Below are positions 1 through 6,928 of a stretch of 14,900 bases of DNA, piece by piece; the first letter of the stretch is position 1, and every line of letters begins with the position of its first letter. Location: contig DMAP01000408.1 of NCBI GenBank assembly GCA_003446975.1, forward strand, positions 1 through 14,900, in the 5' to 3' direction. The DNA comes from Clostridiales bacterium (lineage in GTDB: Bacteria > Bacillota > Clostridia > Tissierellales > Dethiosulfatibacteraceae). The notes beneath the pieces were generated by a model that was not told the DNA's origin, did no database searches, and worked only from the letters and a program-made list of their open reading frames with translations. Made by a program: the position numbers and the translations under genes.

Positions 1-185
1 CGGAGAGCAATGTCAATATTGGCAACATGAAGGTAAGAAGAGATAAGAGCAAAGGTGAGGCATCAATGATTATTGAAACAGACGAGATTGTCTCGACTGA
101 TGTCTTGGAGAAAATAAAAAATTTGGATGAGATGATATTTGTCATTGAAATCAAACCTGTGAAGGAGAATGGAAATGTACAATAA
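1..185 (+). CDS. sdaAB: L-serine dehydratase beta subunit, C-terminal end (partial)
   Basis: This is the 3' end of a gene that begins before the window; codons run in the frame starting at base 3 and stop at TAA 183-185. About 60 residues are visible, including NIGNMKVRRDKSKGEASM followed by an IETDE segment. That is the usual look of the ACT-like regulatory domain closing the beta subunit of the two-subunit iron-sulfur L-serine dehydratase, which deaminates serine to pyruvate and ammonia in the cytoplasm. The next gene, the alpha subunit, overlaps its last codons, so the two are almost certainly co-translated. Identification rests on this short tail plus the neighbour, which is decisive. Promoter and catalytic part of this subunit lie outside the window. 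Confidence 0.88.
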   Translation, partial: ESNVNIGNMKVRRDKSKGEASMIIETDEIVSTDVLEKIKNLDEMIFVIEIKPVKENGNVQ

Positions 186-1041
186 TGGGATGGATCTGTT
201 GAATGCCTGCAGGACTCTTAATAAACCTATATGGGAGATTGTTCTATTGGATGAAATAAAGAACAACAATGTTACAGAACAAGATATACTACAAAGAATG
301 GAAGAAATACTCCAAATAATGGAAAATTCATCAACCCATCCAATAGACAAGCATGTAGAGACAGTGGGGGGTATTATTGGAGGAGAAGGGAAAAAAATGA
401 TGGCATATTCCCAATCTGACAGGACCATATCAGGCAGGTGGATTACCAAAGCGATGGCACGCGCCTTTGCCTGTTCTGAATACAATGCATCCATGGGCAA
501 GATATGTGCAGCGCCTACAGCCGGATCCTGTGGCATAATACCGGCGGCCATTCTCACACTTGCTGAGAAAAACAACTTTCCTCGGCAGATCGTCGTTAGG
601 GCTTTGCTGACATCTGCAGGCATTGGGAAGATAATATCCACCAACGCCACAGTATCGGGAGCTGAAGGAGGATGCCAGGCTGAGTGTGGTTCGGCCGCTG
701 CTATGGCTGCCGCCGCTCTTGTGGAGATGAATGGAGGAACACCTTTGCAGTCACTTGATGCGGCTGCAATCGCATTGAAAAATATTATGGGGCTGATTTG
801 TGATCCGGTTGCTGGGTTGGTCGAAGCTCCTTGTTCGAAACGTAATGCCTCGGGTGTGGTTAATGCTTTTGTTTCAGCCGACATAGCATTGTCTGGGATT
901 CTATCAGTCATACCATTTGATGAAGTTGTAGAAGCCATGTATAATGTTGGTAAAGGCATGCATGAGAATTTCAAAGAAACAGCAAAAGGAGGAATTGCAA
1001 TTACAGACACAGCCATTGCTTATTCTAGAAAAATCAAATAA
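175..1041 (+). CDS. sdaAA: L-serine dehydratase, iron-sulfur-dependent, alpha subunit
   Basis: Catalytic subunit of the [4Fe-4S] L-serine dehydratase (serine to pyruvate plus NH3), 288 residues from ATG 175, close to the family's usual ~290. Seen in order: an N-terminal helical segment, the APTAGSCG motif (113-120), the cysteine pair in GCQAECG (166-172), and ICDPVAG (208-214) with a further Cys at 220. These conserved cysteines are the ones expected to hold the cluster. An upstream in-frame ATG at 169 exists, but the Shine-Dalgarno AAGGAG at 162-167 sits one base from it and seven bases from ATG 175, so 175 is preferred. The gene overlaps the end of sdaAB by 11 bases. The enzyme is typically oxygen-labile, which fits an anaerobe. 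No terminator is visible after it; the mreB-family gene starts 61 bases on. Confidence 0.95.
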   Translation: MYNNGMDLLNACRTLNKPIWEIVLLDEIKNNNVTEQDILQRMEEILQIMENSSTHPIDKHVETVGGIIGGEGKKMMAYSQSDRTISGRWITKAMARAFACSEYNASMGKICAAPTAGSCGIIPAAILTLAEKNNFPRQIVVRALLTSAGIGKIISTNATVSGAEGGCQAECGSAAAMAAAALVEMNGGTPLQSLDAAAIALKNIMGLICDPVAGLVEAPCSKRNASGVVNAFVSADIALSGILSVIPFDEVVEAMYNVGKGMHENFKETAKGGIAITDTAIAYSRKIK

Positions 1042-1044
1042 GGA

Positions 1045-1073
1045 CTTTAATAATCAAAAAAATAATGTATAAT
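1045..1073 (+). promoter_or_regulatory. Possible sigma-A promoter before mreB-family gene
   Basis: A perfect TATAAT lies at 1068-1073 in the only intergenic gap between sdaAA and the envelope cluster. The hexamer 17 bases upstream (CTTTAA, 1045-1050) is a poor -35, so this may be weak or need an activator. AT-rich sequence alone can produce such a box; read-through from sdaAA remains possible. Confidence 0.35.
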
Positions 1074-1102
1074 ATATTGATAACAAATAACGGAGGAAGA
1101 AA

Positions 1103-2122
1103 ATGGGATTCAGAACAGATATGGGAATTGACTTGGGCACTGCATCAGTGCTCGTCTATATAAAAGGAAAGGGGATCGTTTTACAGGAGCCTTCTGTTGT
1201 TGCCATTGACAGAAACACCAATAAGATTTTGGCTGTAGGAGAAGAAGCGCGAATGATGCTTGGCAGAACGCCGGGCAATATAGTTGCCATAAGACCTTTA
1301 AGAGATGGTGTCATTTCAGACTTCGACATTACCGAAAAGATGATTAAGTATTTTATAAAAAAAGCTGTAGGAGGCACCATATTTAAGCCACGCGTTATTG
1401 TTTGTGTGCCGAGCGGCGTGACTGAGGTTGAAAAAAGAGCGGTGATTGATGCCTGCAACCAAGCAGGTGCCAGTAAAACTTATCTGATTGAAGAACCTGT
1501 TGCCGCAGCCATAGGTGCGGGTATTGATTTATCAAAGCCATCGGGTAACATGGTAATTGATATGGGTGGTGGAACAACCGATGTCGCCGTACTGTCACTG
1601 GGTGGAATCGTCGTAAGCAAGTCAATCAAGATAGCAGGGGACAAATTTGATGAGGCGATTGTTAGATATATCAGGAAAAAATATAATGTCATGATCGGTC
1701 TGAGAAGTGCCGAAGATTTGAAGATACAGATTGGAACGGCATTCCCGGAAGATGAGGAGAAATTTGTTGAAGTGAGAGGTCGGAATCTTGTCACAGGACT
1801 TCCTAAGAACTTGACAATTTCATCCACCGACATGCTTGAGGCATTGGAAGAAACAGTTACATCTGTTGCAGATGCTGTCCATTCAGTCTTGGAAAGGACA
1901 CCACCTGAACTGGCAGCTGACATCAGTGAAAAAGGAATCATATTGACTGGCGGTGGTGGCTTGCTTCACGGGCTCGACAAGCTAATTGCCAAGAGAACGG
2001 GGGTATCTGTAAGAGTCGCGGATGAAGCCATATCCTGTGTTGCCTTGGGAACAGGCAAGGCACTTGATAATATTGACATCTATTCCAACTCGCTTTTAAC
2101 AGATGAAAGGAAGAGATACTGA
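1103..2122 (+). CDS. mreB: Rod-shape-determining actin homologue, MreB/Mbl family
   Basis: A 339-residue bacterial actin that forms membrane-associated filaments guiding lateral peptidoglycan synthesis. ATP-site signatures are present: GIDLGTAS (8-15, phosphate 1), the VPSG segment (102-105), IDMGGGTTDVAV (152-163, phosphate 2), and LTGGGGLLHGLD (281-292, adenosine motif). The start has GGAGG at 1092-1096 with six-base spacing. The stop TGA overlaps the galU ATG (TGATG), indicating translational coupling. The usual mreC-mreD partners are absent; instead it heads a galU-pgcA cluster. A stand-alone copy of this kind is often a second paralogue (Mbl or MreBH in Bacillus terms). The internal sequence has features of both MreB and Mbl, so family is certain but the paralogue name is not. 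Confidence 0.93.
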   Translation: MGFRTDMGIDLGTASVLVYIKGKGIVLQEPSVVAIDRNTNKILAVGEEARMMLGRTPGNIVAIRPLRDGVISDFDITEKMIKYFIKKAVGGTIFKPRVIVCVPSGVTEVEKRAVIDACNQAGASKTYLIEEPVAAAIGAGIDLSKPSGNMVIDMGGGTTDVAVLSLGGIVVSKSIKIAGDKFDEAIVRYIRKKYNVMIGLRSAEDLKIQIGTAFPEDEEKFVEVRGRNLVTGLPKNLTISSTDMLEALEETVTSVADAVHSVLERTPPELAADISEKGIILTGGGGLLHGLDKLIAKRTGVSVRVADEAISCVALGTGKALDNIDIYSNSLLTDERKRY

Positions 2123-2988
2123 TGCGTGTGAAAAAGGCAATAATTCCCGCGGCTGGCTTAGGCACTAGATTTTTACCCGCCACTAAAGCGCAACCGAAGG
2201 AAATGTTGCCCATCGTCGATAAACCTACAATTCAGTATATTGTAGAGGAAGCTGTCAATTCTGGAATTGAGGACATATTGATCATTACCGGTAGAAACAA
2301 GCGAGCCATTGAAGACCATTTCGATAAATCATTTGAACTGGAAGTCACCCTTGAACAAAAAGGGAAGCATGACTTGCTTAAAATTGTCAAGGATATATCG
2401 GAAATGGTCAACATTCACTATATCAGGCAGAAGGAAGCCAATGGACTGGGACATGCTATCTATTGCGCAAAGGCTTTTATTAAAGATGAGCCATTTGCAG
2501 TTCTTTTGGGTGATGACATAGTGTATTCTGAAAAGCCGTGTCTTTTGCAATTGATGGAGCAATACGAAAACTATCAGGCAACCATTTTGGGAGTCCAAGG
2601 AGTTTCTATTGAGGATGTAGACAAATATGGCATTATTTCTGGTGAAAAAATCAGTGACAAAATTTATCGGGTGGATGATCTGGTTGAAAAACCTGACAAG
2701 GACAATGCTCCCACAAATGTGGCGATACTCGGACGTTACATCATAACACCAGGTATATTTGAGATACTTGAACATACCAAACCGGGAGCAGGGGGTGAGA
2801 TCCAACTGACTGACGCATTGAAAGAACTGGCAAACAGGGAAAGGATGTATGCTTTTGAGTTCCAAGGAGAAAGGTACGATGTAGGAGACAAATTGGGTTT
2901 TCTGAAAGCGACTGTTGAATTCGCGCTTAGAAGAGATGACATCAAGAATGATTTCATGGATTATCTGAAACTCATCACACACGCATGA
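2122..2988 (+). CDS. galU: UTP-glucose-1-phosphate uridylyltransferase
   Basis: Makes UDP-glucose from UTP and glucose-1-phosphate in the cytoplasm, the sugar donor for wall polymers, glycolipids and capsule. At 288 residues it matches the family's ~290. Motifs: nucleotide-binding AAGLGTRFLPATKA (10-23) with KEMLPIVDKP (26-35), metal/sugar-phosphate site LLGDD (128-132), VEKP (188-191), GEIQLTDAL (225-233) and YDVGDKLGF (252-260). The ATG overlaps the mreB-family stop by one base and has GGAAGAG-type pairing inside the preceding gene. It is followed 21 bases later by phosphoglucomutase, which supplies its substrate; the pair therefore forms a two-step UDP-glucose pathway within one transcript. 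In Bacillus the equivalent is called gtaB. Confidence 0.97.
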   Translation: MRVKKAIIPAAGLGTRFLPATKAQPKEMLPIVDKPTIQYIVEEAVNSGIEDILIITGRNKRAIEDHFDKSFELEVTLEQKGKHDLLKIVKDISEMVNIHYIRQKEANGLGHAIYCAKAFIKDEPFAVLLGDDIVYSEKPCLLQLMEQYENYQATILGVQGVSIEDVDKYGIISGEKISDKIYRVDDLVEKPDKDNAPTNVAILGRYIITPGIFEILEHTKPGAGGEIQLTDALKELANRERMYAFEFQGERYDVGDKLGFLKATVEFALRRDDIKNDFMDYLKLITHA

Positions 2989-3009
2989 TGTAAGATTGGA
3001 GGTATTTGT

Positions 3010-4722
3010 ATGACATATCTGGACCGTTACAATGAATGGTTGAATAGCCCTTATATTGATGATGACATCAAAGATGAGCTAAGAGAGATTTCAGAGAATA
3101 AGGAAGAAATCAAAGATAGATTCTATAAGGATCTCGAGTTTGGCACGGGAGGAATGCGGGGTGTAATTGGTGCTGGAACCAATCGCATAAACAAGCATAT
3201 TGTAGCAAGAGCCATTCAAGGGTTGGCCAATTTTATCAATAAATCCGAGCATAACCTCAAAAGCTGTGTCATCGCACATGATTCACGACATAAGTCAGAA
3301 GATTTTTCTGTGATGGCGGCTAGAGTGTTGGCGGCATCAGGCGTGAAGACTTACTTGTTTAACGGTATCAGATCCACACCTGAGCTTTCTTTCGCGGTAA
3401 GAGAGCTGGGATGCACCGCAGGTATTGTTTTCACTGCCAGTCATAATCCACCTGAGTATAATGGATTCAAGGTTTATTGGGACTATGGGTGCCAAATGTT
3501 GCCGGAAATGGCTGAAGAGCTTATAGGGATGATTGAACAGGTGTCCTTTAATGCTATCAATACAATATCTTATGAAGAGGCTTTAAAACAAGGCAATATT
3601 GTCCTGATTGGACAGGAATTAGACGATATGTTCATTTCGAATGTCAAAGCCATGAGGTTGAGAGTAAACCTGGACAAAGACATTAAAATAGTTTATACAC
3701 CTTTAAATGGGACCGGCAATGTTCCAGTCAGAAGGGTATTGCGCGAGTGTGGTTATGAGAAAATCTACCTGGTTGAAGAACAGTTGGAGCCGGATCCTGA
3801 TTTTACGACGGCCAGATATCCAAATCCAGAGGATGAAAAGGCTTTTGAACTTGCTTATAAGAAAGCTAGAGAGGTCGATGCGGACTTAGTGATTGCAAAT
3901 GATCCAGATAGCGACCGTTTAGGATTGTCAGTCAAAACCAAATCCGGTGAATATAAATTACTGGGAGGGAATCAGGTTGGACCATTGTTCATCAATTACA
4001 TATTGTCAACCTTGAAAGACAAAAATGCCATCCCGGCAAACCCATTGGTAATCAAAACAATTGTAACCAGCGAGTTGGGCAGAAAAGTTGCTGAAGAATT
4101 CGGAGCAGAATGTTTGGATACGCTGACTGGCTTCAAATATATTGGCGAAAAGATGGAGCTGTTCGCGAAAAACGGCGAAAAGGATTTTATCATGGGCTAT
4201 GAGGAAAGCATAGGTTATACGATGGGACCCTTTGTGAGAGATAAGGATGCGGTCACTATGACACTTATCGCATGCGAAATGGCTGCTTATTATAATATGC
4301 TCGATAGTGATTTGATGAATGAGCTACAAAATCTTTACAATAGACATGGGTACTTCGTAGACAGTTTGAAATCGTTGACCATGGAAGGCAAAGAAGGCGG
4401 AGAAAAAATCATTCAAATCATGGAGTATTTTCGAAACACGAATATAGATAAAATATGTGAATGCAATGTGGAAACAATCAGTGATTACCAAACAGGTGTC
4501 ACTAAAAACCTCATCCAAAATTCAATCACTTCAACAGGGTTGCCTGAGTCTAATGTTTTGAAATTTATCTTGGATAACGGTTCATGGTTTGTCTTGAGAC
4601 CATCAGGCACAGAACCTAAAATTAAAATTTATTTTTCGGTTGTGGGGAAAGACCATGATACAGCTGAAAATTTCAGCAACAGTTTGATAAATGAAGTGAT
4701 GGATACTATCAGTCAGATTTGA
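3010..4722 (+). CDS. pgcA: Alpha-phosphoglucomutase (phosphohexomutase family)
   Basis: Interconverts glucose-6-phosphate and glucose-1-phosphate, feeding GalU encoded just upstream. The 570-residue length fits the long Gram-positive PgcA type (~580). The four expected elements are all present: catalytic phosphoserine loop TASHNPPEYNGFK (142-154; Ser144), metal loop NDPDSDRLG (297-305), sugar-binding GYEESIG (396-402), and phosphate-binding RPSGTEPKIK (530-539). GTGGMRG near residue 46 is another family signature. The start has GGAGG (2998-3002) seven bases ahead. Its stop TGA shares a base with an ATG at 4722, but the real start of the next gene is more likely 4734. Some family members also act on mannose phosphates, so substrate preference is inferred from the galU neighbour. 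Confidence 0.95.
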   Translation: MTYLDRYNEWLNSPYIDDDIKDELREISENKEEIKDRFYKDLEFGTGGMRGVIGAGTNRINKHIVARAIQGLANFINKSEHNLKSCVIAHDSRHKSEDFSVMAARVLAASGVKTYLFNGIRSTPELSFAVRELGCTAGIVFTASHNPPEYNGFKVYWDYGCQMLPEMAEELIGMIEQVSFNAINTISYEEALKQGNIVLIGQELDDMFISNVKAMRLRVNLDKDIKIVYTPLNGTGNVPVRRVLRECGYEKIYLVEEQLEPDPDFTTARYPNPEDEKAFELAYKKAREVDADLVIANDPDSDRLGLSVKTKSGEYKLLGGNQVGPLFINYILSTLKDKNAIPANPLVIKTIVTSELGRKVAEEFGAECLDTLTGFKYIGEKMELFAKNGEKDFIMGYEESIGYTMGPFVRDKDAVTMTLIACEMAAYYNMLDSDLMNELQNLYNRHGYFVDSLKSLTMEGKEGGEKIIQIMEYFRNTNIDKICECNVETISDYQTGVTKNLIQNSITSTGLPESNVLKFILDNGSWFVLRPSGTEPKIKIYFSVVGKDHDTAENFSNSLINEVMDTISQI

Positions 4723-4733
4723 TGGAGAGTCTT

Positions 4734-6185
4734 ATGAGAAAATTATTATTTATGCTGGTTTTTATGCTAGTTATCAACTCAACAGTTTTTGCTTATGCTG
4801 ACTATATCAATCCACCGAGAGAAGAGTTGGAAAAAATGATAACCGAAATCGCTCAAAGAAGAGGGGTTCCTTCGATTATTGTAATGGCATTAGCAAGAGT
4901 CGAATCTGTTTTCAGACACTACGATGAAGCAAGCCGTTCAGTAAGAACAGGATCAGCAGGCAGTATAGGACTTATGCAAATAAACAACTCCAGAAGTTTA
5001 TATGATGATTATAGACTGAGATATGACATTGCTTATAATATCGAAGCCGGTGTGGATGTACTGTTGGAAAAATGGGGTGCAAGCGCATCGACTTCACATT
5101 GGGCTTACCTACCTTCGGTAGGAAACATGGATCCAAATATTTTGGAAAACTGGTACTTTGCCTTGTGGGGATATAATGGTTTTGTAGCAAGCAACAATCC
5201 CAATGTGGCATATGCGTCAGGCAAGAGCTACACATTTCAAGATCTGGTCCATATGGTCATGCGAAACGAATACAATCAACCAATCAATCCCATTGACATC
5301 ACTTATTTGCCGGAAACAGGCACGCCAAGCAGAACTTTGAACGTCCCTACACCTGAGGATAACCATTCAGGGGATATTGTGCTGGCAGATATCGGTGACA
5401 AGGTGGTGGTATCTTTTATGGCGACAACTTCAGGCCTAAATTTAAGGGAACAGCCAAACGGCAAGGTGATAGACTCTTTGAATGATGGTGAAATATACGT
5501 GGTAGGCAAAGAAGCAGAAATGAAAGACGGGTATTATTGGTACTATCTATTGTCGGAAAATGGAGAAGGTTTGGGATGGGCAGCACGAAACTGGCTGGTA
5601 GAGATTGATAATCAAGAAGTTGATGAATCCTATAATGAATTGGATGGAAACACAAACGAAATGGGATTTACCGATATTGACAATCATTGGGCAAGTTCAT
5701 TTATCCTTGAACTGTATGAGGAAGGGATAATAAAAGGCAAAACAGAAACCACTTTTGCTCCACAAGATAATATAACCAGACAAGAGTTTGCTGTATTGCT
5801 GAGCAGATCCTTTGATTTCGGTGACGCTTCAGCAAGAAGTTTCAGCGATAAAATCATGGTTCAACCTTATGCTGTTACAGCAGTTGAAAAAGTGATTTAT
5901 TTCGATATAATGCAACTTGAAGAAGATAGGTTTAATCCGGAGAGACCTTTAACCAGAATCGAAGCAGCCACTGCAATCAGTAGAGTATTGGCGTATCCTG
6001 AAGAAATAAAAGCCTTTGAATTCGAGGATGTGCAAGATATATCCATGGAAGAACTCAAAGGACTTGCCTCAGTATTTACTTACGGAATTATCTCTGGAAG
6101 AGATGTAAAGACATTTGATCCTTATTCATCGATCACTAGAGGTGAAATATCAAAAATATTAACGGTTACTCGTTCCCATCTGTAA
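4734..6185 (+). CDS. Secreted lytic transglycosylase with SH3 and SLH wall-anchoring domains
   Basis: A 483-residue surface protein predicted to cleave peptidoglycan glycan strands. Domains: signal peptide 1-22 (MRKLL then a hydrophobic core, cleavage near AYA); SLT/lysozyme-like domain about 30-185, with the probable catalytic Glu57 in ALARVES, GSIGLMQI at 76-83 and WGYNGF at 145-150; bacterial SH3 domain about 225-290 (SGLNLREQPNGKVIDSL); three S-layer homology repeats at about 310-358, 368-420 and 429-478, each with a DI/HWA-like opening and an ITRGE/ITRQE/LTRIE turn. The start at 4734 is chosen because GGAG (4724-4727) lies six bases ahead and it yields a textbook signal peptide; TTG 4719 and ATG 4722 lack a ribosome site. 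SLH repeats normally bind a pyruvylated secondary wall polymer, in keeping with the upstream wall-sugar genes. Its 3' end overlaps divIC on the other strand by 20 bases. Confidence 0.9.
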   Translation: MRKLLFMLVFMLVINSTVFAYADYINPPREELEKMITEIAQRRGVPSIIVMALARVESVFRHYDEASRSVRTGSAGSIGLMQINNSRSLYDDYRLRYDIAYNIEAGVDVLLEKWGASASTSHWAYLPSVGNMDPNILENWYFALWGYNGFVASNNPNVAYASGKSYTFQDLVHMVMRNEYNQPINPIDITYLPETGTPSRTLNVPTPEDNHSGDIVLADIGDKVVVSFMATTSGLNLREQPNGKVIDSLNDGEIYVVGKEAEMKDGYYWYYLLSENGEGLGWAARNWLVEIDNQEVDESYNELDGNTNEMGFTDIDNHWASSFILELYEEGIIKGKTETTFAPQDNITRQEFAVLLSRSFDFGDASARSFSDKIMVQPYAVTAVEKVIYFDIMQLEEDRFNPERPLTRIEAATAISRVLAYPEEIKAFEFEDVQDISMEELKGLASVFTYGIISGRDVKTFDPYSSITRGEISKILTVTRSHL

Positions 6186-6507
6186 ACAATTTGTTTTTGG
6201 CTTTATTTTTATCAATGTAAACTGTTTCATAAGGTTTTACCATCTTATACTCGTCACGGGCGATTTTTTCAACCATTTGGAGAAATTGCTCCGGGTCATT
6301 TATTCTAGCTAAGTCATCCTGGAGATTCAATAACTCAATCTCGATGCCCTTTTTCTCTTCTATTTTGGCTTGCTTTTCATTTTCAATGTTATTCAGTGCC
6401 AACCTTTGGTTAACAATGGTAAAAATCATATACAAAGCTAAAGCATAAAAGACTATGCTGATCAGATTGATATTGAATGCTTTTTTTTTCTTTTTCTTCT
6501 TACCCAT
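6166..6507 (-). CDS. divIC: Septum formation initiator, DivIC/FtsB family
   Basis: A small bitopic division protein of 113 residues, usual size for the family; with FtsL and DivIB/FtsQ it forms the trimer linking early and late divisome parts. Seen: a very basic cytoplasmic tail (GKKKKKKK, 2-9), one transmembrane segment at about 12-32, a coiled-coil stretch at about 34-70, and the family's closing motif MVEKIARDEYKMVKPYE (78-94). The start at 6507 is chosen over a longer in-frame extension to 6552 because GAGGTG (6512-6517) precedes it and the extension would run through the promoter. The lysine tail is encoded partly by a run of nine A (6481-6489). In many Firmicutes this gene sits just before tilS-hpt; here those lie 6.6 kb away on the opposite strand. 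Naming divIC versus ftsB is convention. Confidence 0.88.
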   Translation of the reverse strand: MGKKKKKKKAFNINLISIVFYALALYMIFTIVNQRLALNNIENEKQAKIEEKKGIEIELLNLQDDLARINDPEQFLQMVEKIARDEYKMVKPYETVYIDKNKAKNKLFTDGNE

Positions 6508-6523
6508 AGCGCACCTCACTAAC

Positions 6524-6552
6524 ATTATAGTATTATCATGTGATTTAATCAA
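6524..6552 (-). promoter_or_regulatory. Sigma-A promoter for divIC
   Basis: Read on the minus strand: -35 TTGATT (6547-6552), 17-base spacer, perfect -10 TATAAT (6524-6529). Transcription would start near 6516-6517, only about nine bases before the ATG, so the Shine-Dalgarno sequence would sit at the very 5' end of the mRNA. Confidence 0.65.
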
Positions 6553-6564
6553 CAGAACTACATT

Positions 6565-6594
6565 AAAAAAAGTTCTGCCTTCGACAGAACTTTT
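6565..6594 (-). terminator. Rho-independent terminator after the metK-Bfd unit
   Basis: GTTCTG (6572-6577) pairs with CAGAAC (6585-6590), extended by A/T pairs on both sides, around a seven-base loop. On the minus strand the hairpin is followed by seven T (complement of A 6565-6571), so it chiefly ends transcription from metK and the Bfd gene before it reaches divIC. The plus-strand side has only four T and would be weaker. Confidence 0.85.
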
Positions 6595-6605
6595 CGATTA
6601 TTTGA

Positions 6606-6926
6606 CTAGTATCCGAGTTCTATGATGTTTTCTATCAACACCTTGCATCTTCCACAGTCCAACCCAGCTCCTGTTACCGAACCTACCTTTTCAACAGTGT
6701 CAGCGCCTGCTTTAACAGCATCGACCACATCCTTTAACAGTACATTCCTGCAACCGCATACTGAAGCAAGGATCTTTGGTATTTCAGTTTTACATCCACT
6801 GCAGTCATCACAGACACCTGTGGCTTTTTTAATTTCTTCAACGGATCTGACTCCTATGCACATAGCTTTTCTAAGCGCACTATAGGTTACATTATTATTG
6901 ATGCATATGACTCTATCTGCAGCCAT
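6606..6926 (-). CDS. Tandem Bfd-like [2Fe-2S]-binding protein
   Basis: A 106-residue soluble protein made of two repeats of the bacterioferritin-associated ferredoxin (Fer2_BFD) fold. Repeat 2 (about 56-106) has the full four-cysteine set: CGC (57, 59) and CGRC (91, 94). Repeat 1 (about 6-52) keeps Cys8 but has Asn10 where the second Cys of CxC is expected, while an extra Cys39 precedes the CSGC pair (42, 45). The gene begins two bases after the metK stop, and its AAAAGGAG ribosome site lies inside the last metK codons (seven bases from the ATG), so it is translated from the metK mRNA and should share its SAM riboswitch. A strong terminator follows. Specific function unknown; electron transfer or Fe-S handling are possibilities. 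No ferritin gene is nearby. Confidence 0.85.
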   Translation of the reverse strand: MAADRVICINNNVTYSALRKAMCIGVRSVEEIKKATGVCDDCSGCKTEIPKILASVCGCRNVLLKDVVDAVKAGADTVEKVGSVTGAGLDCGRCKVLIENIIELGY

Positions 6927-6928
6927 GC

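Noticed and set aside
63..1016. A 317-codon open frame on the minus strand opposite sdaAA.
   Set aside because: It is wholly antisense to a strongly conserved enzyme gene, has no ribosome site, and its low-complexity composition is what the mirrored codons of sdaAA would give.
4719..4733. Earlier starts (TTG 4719, ATG 4722) for the SLT-SLH protein.
   Set aside because: Both lie upstream of or within the GGAG ribosome site; ATG 4734 has correct spacing and starts a normal signal peptide.
6184..6198. AAACAA-T-TTGTTT followed by T as a terminator for the envelope operon.
   Set aside because: The stem would be at most four or five A/T-rich pairs with a tiny loop, too weak to call.
6508..6552. 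An N-terminal extension of divIC to an ATG at 6552.
   Set aside because: It would translate the promoter and ribosome site and does not resemble the family's N-terminus.
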